64,000 bases of DNA, from assembly GCA_031281485.1 (NCBI GenBank), contig JAITFI010000033.1, positions 1 to 64,000 on the forward strand, given 5' to 3'. A model generated the notes under the pieces. That model was not told where the DNA came from and did no database searches. It was given only the letters and a program-made list of their open reading frames with translations. The translations under genes and the position numbers were made by a program. Source of the DNA: Chitinispirillales bacterium (lineage in GTDB: Bacteria; Fibrobacterota; Chitinivibrionia; Chitinivibrionales; Chitinispirillaceae). Shown one piece after another: positions 60,420-64,000 of the stretch. Position 1 is the first letter of the stretch, and every line of letters starts with the position of its first letter.

Positions 60420-61109
60420 ATCTTACGTAAAGAGCGTTATGAACGTACAAGGCGCTTTCGCGGGCGGCGGGCTTTTGAGGTCAGCGGCAATAGGCGGTTT
60501 GGGCTGGGATATGTTATCCGCGTCGTTTTGCTCATTGCCGCCGCGGTGCTTCTGACCTGGTACGCCAAGCTAGGCGTCAACAATCCCTTTGCGGTCGTCA
60601 GGTCTATCCGCGTATACGGGGACGGGGGCGGCTGCGCGGTCGCCGCCGTCGCCGCCGAGTTCCGGAAGGACACGGTCGTCGTCAGCAAGATCTCGGTTTC
60701 GGACACCTCGCTTAGCGCCCTGCCGGCCGCCGACTCCTCCGGGGCCGCGGTCTGGAAGGAGGTCCGCCCCTTCGCCGACAGCGTCAGGGCTATACTGCTG
60801 ACCTACGGCAGGATGACCGCCCTGATATGCGACACCGCGCTCTTCGCCCCGATACGCGGCGGCAGCAACGGCGTTTCGGCGCAATTCTACGAAAAGCTGG
60901 ATATATTGGTCGTCCCACCCCTGAACGACGAGGAGCTTTTGGGGACGCGCAACCGCTTCCGCCCGCGCTTCGTGGTCGCGGCGCCGCCCTGCGCAAACGC
61001 GCCGGCTAAGAATATTCTATGCGCCCCGGCCCCGTCGGGCAAAACCGGGCGGTGGCGCTACGATTTCACCATAAAAAGCGGAAAACTAGAGGTTAAAAGC
61101 AATCATTAA
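60420..61109 (+). CDS. hypothetical membrane-anchored protein (start uncertain: ATC 60420 or TTG 60528)
   Basis: Continuous frame from 60408; basic N-terminus then TM (VIRVVLLIAAAVLLTWYAKLGV); AAAGGGG 7-8 nt before ATC at 60420. Confidence 0.5.
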   Translation: MLRKERYERTRRFRGRRAFEVSGNRRFGLGYVIRVVLLIAAAVLLTWYAKLGVNNPFAVVRSIRVYGDGGGCAVAAVAAEFRKDTVVVSKISVSDTSLSALPAADSSGAAVWKEVRPFADSVRAILLTYGRMTALICDTALFAPIRGGSNGVSAQFYEKLDILVVPPLNDEELLGTRNRFRPRFVVAAPPCANAPAKNILCAPAPSGKTGRWRYDFTIKSGKLEVKSNH

Positions 61110-61245
61110 ACATTGACTTTATCTATCCTATACTGTATAATCATTATTAATTGAACGTCCGGCCGCAATAATCTTTGCAAGCGCGAGCGGCGGATATTAT
61201 ATATATTTATGGTGTTGATGGGGACTAAAACAAAGGACTATAGCC

Positions 61246-62304
61246 ATGATGAACATCCAAGAGTTGCTGAAAAAGATGATCGACATGCGGGCCTCCGACC
61301 TGCATCTCACGAACAACTCCCCCCCGCTCTACCGGGTCGACGGCCGTTTGGTTCCGTTCTCCGCGGAGAGGCTGACGCCGGACGAGGTTCAAAAACTGTC
61401 GTACAGCATCATGAACGAGGTTCAAAGGAAGTCTTTTGAAAATAACAAAGAGGTGGACTTCTCCTTCGGCATTCAAAATCTTGCCCGTTTTCGCGCCAAC
61501 GTCTTCTTGCAGAGAGGGTGCTGCACGGCGGCGATCCGCCAGATCCCATTCCTCATCAAGTCGATTGACGAACTCGGCATGCCGCCTGTGGTCAAGTACC
61601 TCACCGAACGCCCGAACGGCTTGGTGCTGGTTACCGGCCCCACCGGCAGCGGCAAGAGCACGACGCTCGCCGCTATGGTCGACAAGATCAACTCCGAACA
61701 CGAGGGGCACATCCTGACAGTGGAGGACCCGATAGAGTTCGTGCACCAGCACAAGAAGTGCATCATAAACCAACGCGAGGTGAATCAAGACACAAAGAGC
61801 TTCGCGTCGGCCCTGCGGGTGGCGCTGAGGCAAGACCCCGACGTGGTGCTCATCGGCGAAATGCGCGACCTTGAGACGATTCAAGCCGCCCTGAGCATAG
61901 CCGAGACGGGCCACCTGACGCTGGCCACCCTGCACACAAACTCGGCCGCCCAAACGATCAACCGAATCATCGACGTCTTCCCCGCCGACATGAAAGAAAC
62001 GGTGCGGGCGCAGCTCTCCATGGTGCTCGAAGGCATCATAAGCCAAGCGCTCCTCCCCAGAGTAGGCGGAGGCCGCGTAATGGCCTGCGAGATCATGGTA
62101 GCCACAATGGCCGTCCGCTCAATGATCCGCGAAGACAAAGTGCACCAACTCCAAGGCATAATAGAAATCGGCCAGCAATACGGCATGCAAACCATGAACA
62201 GCCAATTAGCCATGCTGTTCAACAGGCGCCTGATATCCAAAAAAGACGCCTTCGGAAGAAGCCCCGACCCGGACAGTTTGAAGAAGCTGATAGGGGAACC
62301 GTGA
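61246..62304 (+). CDS. pilT: type IV pilus twitching motility ATPase
   Basis: MRASDLHLTNNSPPLYRVDGRLVPF; VTGPTGSGKSTTLAAMVDKIN; EDPIEFVHQHKKCIINQREV; LTLATLHTNSAAQTINRIIDVFP. Confidence 0.95.
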   Translation: MMNIQELLKKMIDMRASDLHLTNNSPPLYRVDGRLVPFSAERLTPDEVQKLSYSIMNEVQRKSFENNKEVDFSFGIQNLARFRANVFLQRGCCTAAIRQIPFLIKSIDELGMPPVVKYLTERPNGLVLVTGPTGSGKSTTLAAMVDKINSEHEGHILTVEDPIEFVHQHKKCIINQREVNQDTKSFASALRVALRQDPDVVLIGEMRDLETIQAALSIAETGHLTLATLHTNSAAQTINRIIDVFPADMKETVRAQLSMVLEGIISQALLPRVGGGRVMACEIMVATMAVRSMIREDKVHQLQGIIEIGQQYGMQTMNSQLAMLFNRRLISKKDAFGRSPDPDSLKKLIGEP

Positions 62305-62399
62305 TGTCGTAATATGTACTACGAGAATGTTGACCATACACTCCGACCACCCCGCCGCGAAACAATCGGCGGGAATCCATTTATCCGCAATGCCGGTCT

Positions 62400-62654
62400 T
62401 CAATCATACACATAAACACACCTTAATTTGAGCGTTTTTTGCCAAGACGCGCTCCTTACTGTAACAATGTACATACCTTGCGGTAAACCACCAAGCGGTA
62501 TGTAATGATTTCCGGGAGTAAATTTCAGCGAACGGATCACGTTGCCTTTAATATTAAATACCTCAACCGACGCGTTATCAATAGTGTTCAATTTTATTAC
62601 GTTTTTAACCGCCCATAGCGCGTTACCGCTACGTTGCGCGTAGGAGTTTGGCAA
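62400..62654 (-). pseudogene. orphan C-terminal sorting-domain-like fragment (Fib_succ/Por-type)
   Basis: ASVEVFNIKGNVIRSLKFTPGNHYIPLGGLPQGMYIVTVRSASWQKTLKL; no upstream catalytic domain in its own frame except the out-of-frame end of the GH5 gene. Confidence 0.55.
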
Positions 62655-62725
62655 GACGTTGGTCGATGGGCATGATACGGTGCCACCGGTGCCAATACCC
62701 TGAATTTTAACAAGTTCTCTTACGT

Positions 62726-64000
62726 CTATCTCAACGTAATCGCGGACATCGCTTTGCGACCGTCTTTAATCGTTTCTACAAGATAAGCGCCCGTCGGAAT
62801 TTTGCGCAGAGAGAAACTCGCGCCGCCGGTTGATTTGAAAGCGGCCACTGTTTTACCGGTCAGATTGACCATCCTTATCTGTACCTTAGTTTCGGGCGGC
62901 GCGTTCACGTTCAGCGTCTTGCCGGTTATAGTAAGCGTCGGCGTCGACTTCGGCCTTGCTTTCGACGCGCCGGTCATATCACAAATCTTGGTTGAGTGGC
63001 CTCCTAACTCTTGGATTCCGGCTACGAACTGTGGGTCGGAAAAGGCGGGAGGGTTGCTTTTACGGTCATAATAATAAATCCTCTCGCCAATAGAAGGATT
63101 CCACTGAATATCCCACAGCACTGGACACATATCGCGCGTGTATATCGCGTCCGCCACCGCAAGCGTATATTTGCGGATCTCTTCGGCGCCTCTATCTACC
63201 TTGCTCGCAAAACCGTATTCGCCCACAATAACAGGAATACCTTTGTTCACAAAATTCGTCTTCAATTTGTCCATATTACGCCTCAATTCATCGCGATCCG
63301 CCGCAGTTCCCCAAGTCGTGAGCATTGTAGCCCAATTTTCGTCATGCTCCAAGTGGGTAAACCCGAACGGGTCATAGTAGTGTACGGACACCGCGCAACG
63401 GCTTTTGGGATCGGTAGGCAATTTGAACATTTGATCGCTAGTGCGGTCAATGTTTGTGTCATATCCGGCGATAAGCAGATGGCGATCCCCGTTGTTACCG
63501 CCGGAGGCGCGAACGATATCGACAAATTTCTGATTTATCGCGTTCAACAACCCATACGCCCTTGCCTTGCCGGTTGTCCCGTTTTGGTACATATCTGTCC
63601 ATACATCCAACCAAACGCCTTCCTCATTCATAGATTCAAGTATGAGATAGTCGCTCTTGTCTTTAAACTTGGCGCTTACTTGTTCCCAAATGCGAGTGTA
63701 TTTTCTCATGCACTCCGCTGAATCGGCGGGGAATCTTTCTTTTATCCAATTTTGATGGTGTATGTTGACAATAGCATACATACCGTCCTCTAGTACCCAA
63801 TTAACCACCTCTTCAACGCGGTCAAGCAGCACTGTGCTTATTGTGTACGTTCCGCCGTTGTTATTACCGGTCATCAAATTCGTCCATCTCACGGGAATGC
63901 GAACCGTTTTAAAACCGGCGCTTGCGTAGCCGTCTATCATGGCTTTAGTGATTTTAGGGCTACCCCACGCGGTTTCGTAATTACTTTCGCTCGAGCCTTC
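62726..64000 (-). CDS. GH5-family cellulase with C-terminal sorting-like domain (5' end beyond window)
   Basis: GFKTVRIPVRWTNLM; AIVNIHHQNWI; LILESMNEEG; IPVIVGEYGF; C-terminal VQIRMVNLTGKTVAAFKSTGG...IPTGAYLVETIKDG. Confidence 0.88.
   Translation of the reverse strand, partial: EGSSESNYETAWGSPKITKAMIDGYASAGFKTVRIPVRWTNLMTGNNNGGTYTISTVLLDRVEEVVNWVLEDGMYAIVNIHHQNWIKERFPADSAECMRKYTRIWEQVSAKFKDKSDYLILESMNEEGVWLDVWTDMYQNGTTGKARAYGLLNAINQKFVDIVRASGGNNGDRHLLIAGYDTNIDRTSDQMFKLPTDPKSRCAVSVHYYDPFGFTHLEHDENWATMLTTWGTAADRDELRRNMDKLKTNFVNKGIPVIVGEYGFASKVDRGAEEIRKYTLAVADAIYTRDMCPVLWDIQWNPSIGERIYYYDRKSNPPAFSDPQFVAGIQELGGHSTKICDMTGASKARPKSTPTLTITGKTLNVNAPPETKVQIRMVNLTGKTVAAFKSTGGASFSLRKIPTGAYLVETIKDGRKAMSAITLR

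Noticed and set aside
1-64000. tRNA, rRNA and tmRNA genes
   Set aside because: Looked for conserved T-arm/anticodon patterns and rRNA motifs in intergenic regions; none convincing by eye. A tRNAscan/Infernal run would be decisive.

Overview
64-kb window of a moderately GC-rich bacterial chromosome with no rRNA, tRNA, CRISPR array, integrase or transposase that I could recognise. The protein styles (CsgG-like lipoproteins, FGE/SUMF1 domains, InlB-type repeats, Por/Fib_succ-like sorting domains, GH5) suggest a Fibrobacterota-like or related gut Gram-negative lineage; this is inference. Housekeeping genes: ProC, Rho, HU, ArgH, RNase HI, NadB, RdgB, LeuS, a 2-oxoacid:acceptor oxidoreductase pair and PilT. 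There is a partner-switching signalling block (SpoIIE/STAS/GGDEF/HATPase), a pseudaminic-acid-like glycan locus (PseB/C/F/H/I plus Stealth and capsule-transferase-like genes) and several surface-protein clusters built on a shared CsgG-like N-terminal module. The most interesting signals are: (1) an array-like hotspot (about 34.1-41.6 kb) in which diverged 3' tails of an adjacent SDR/UDP-glucuronate-decarboxylase-like gene separate accessory cassettes, with other gene-tail remnants and short inverted repeats nearby; (2) a C-terminal FGE/C-type-lectin-fold segment that looks like a diversity-generating-retroelement variable region with a hairpin at the stop codon, but no RT or template repeat in the window; (3) an ArgH-Nudix fusion; (4) three poly-C tracts (on the coding strand) 260-400 bp upstream of CsgG/lipoprotein clusters, suggestive of phase variation; (5) a dispersed composite palindromic element. 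All calls come from reading the sequence and supplied translations; no database searches were run.
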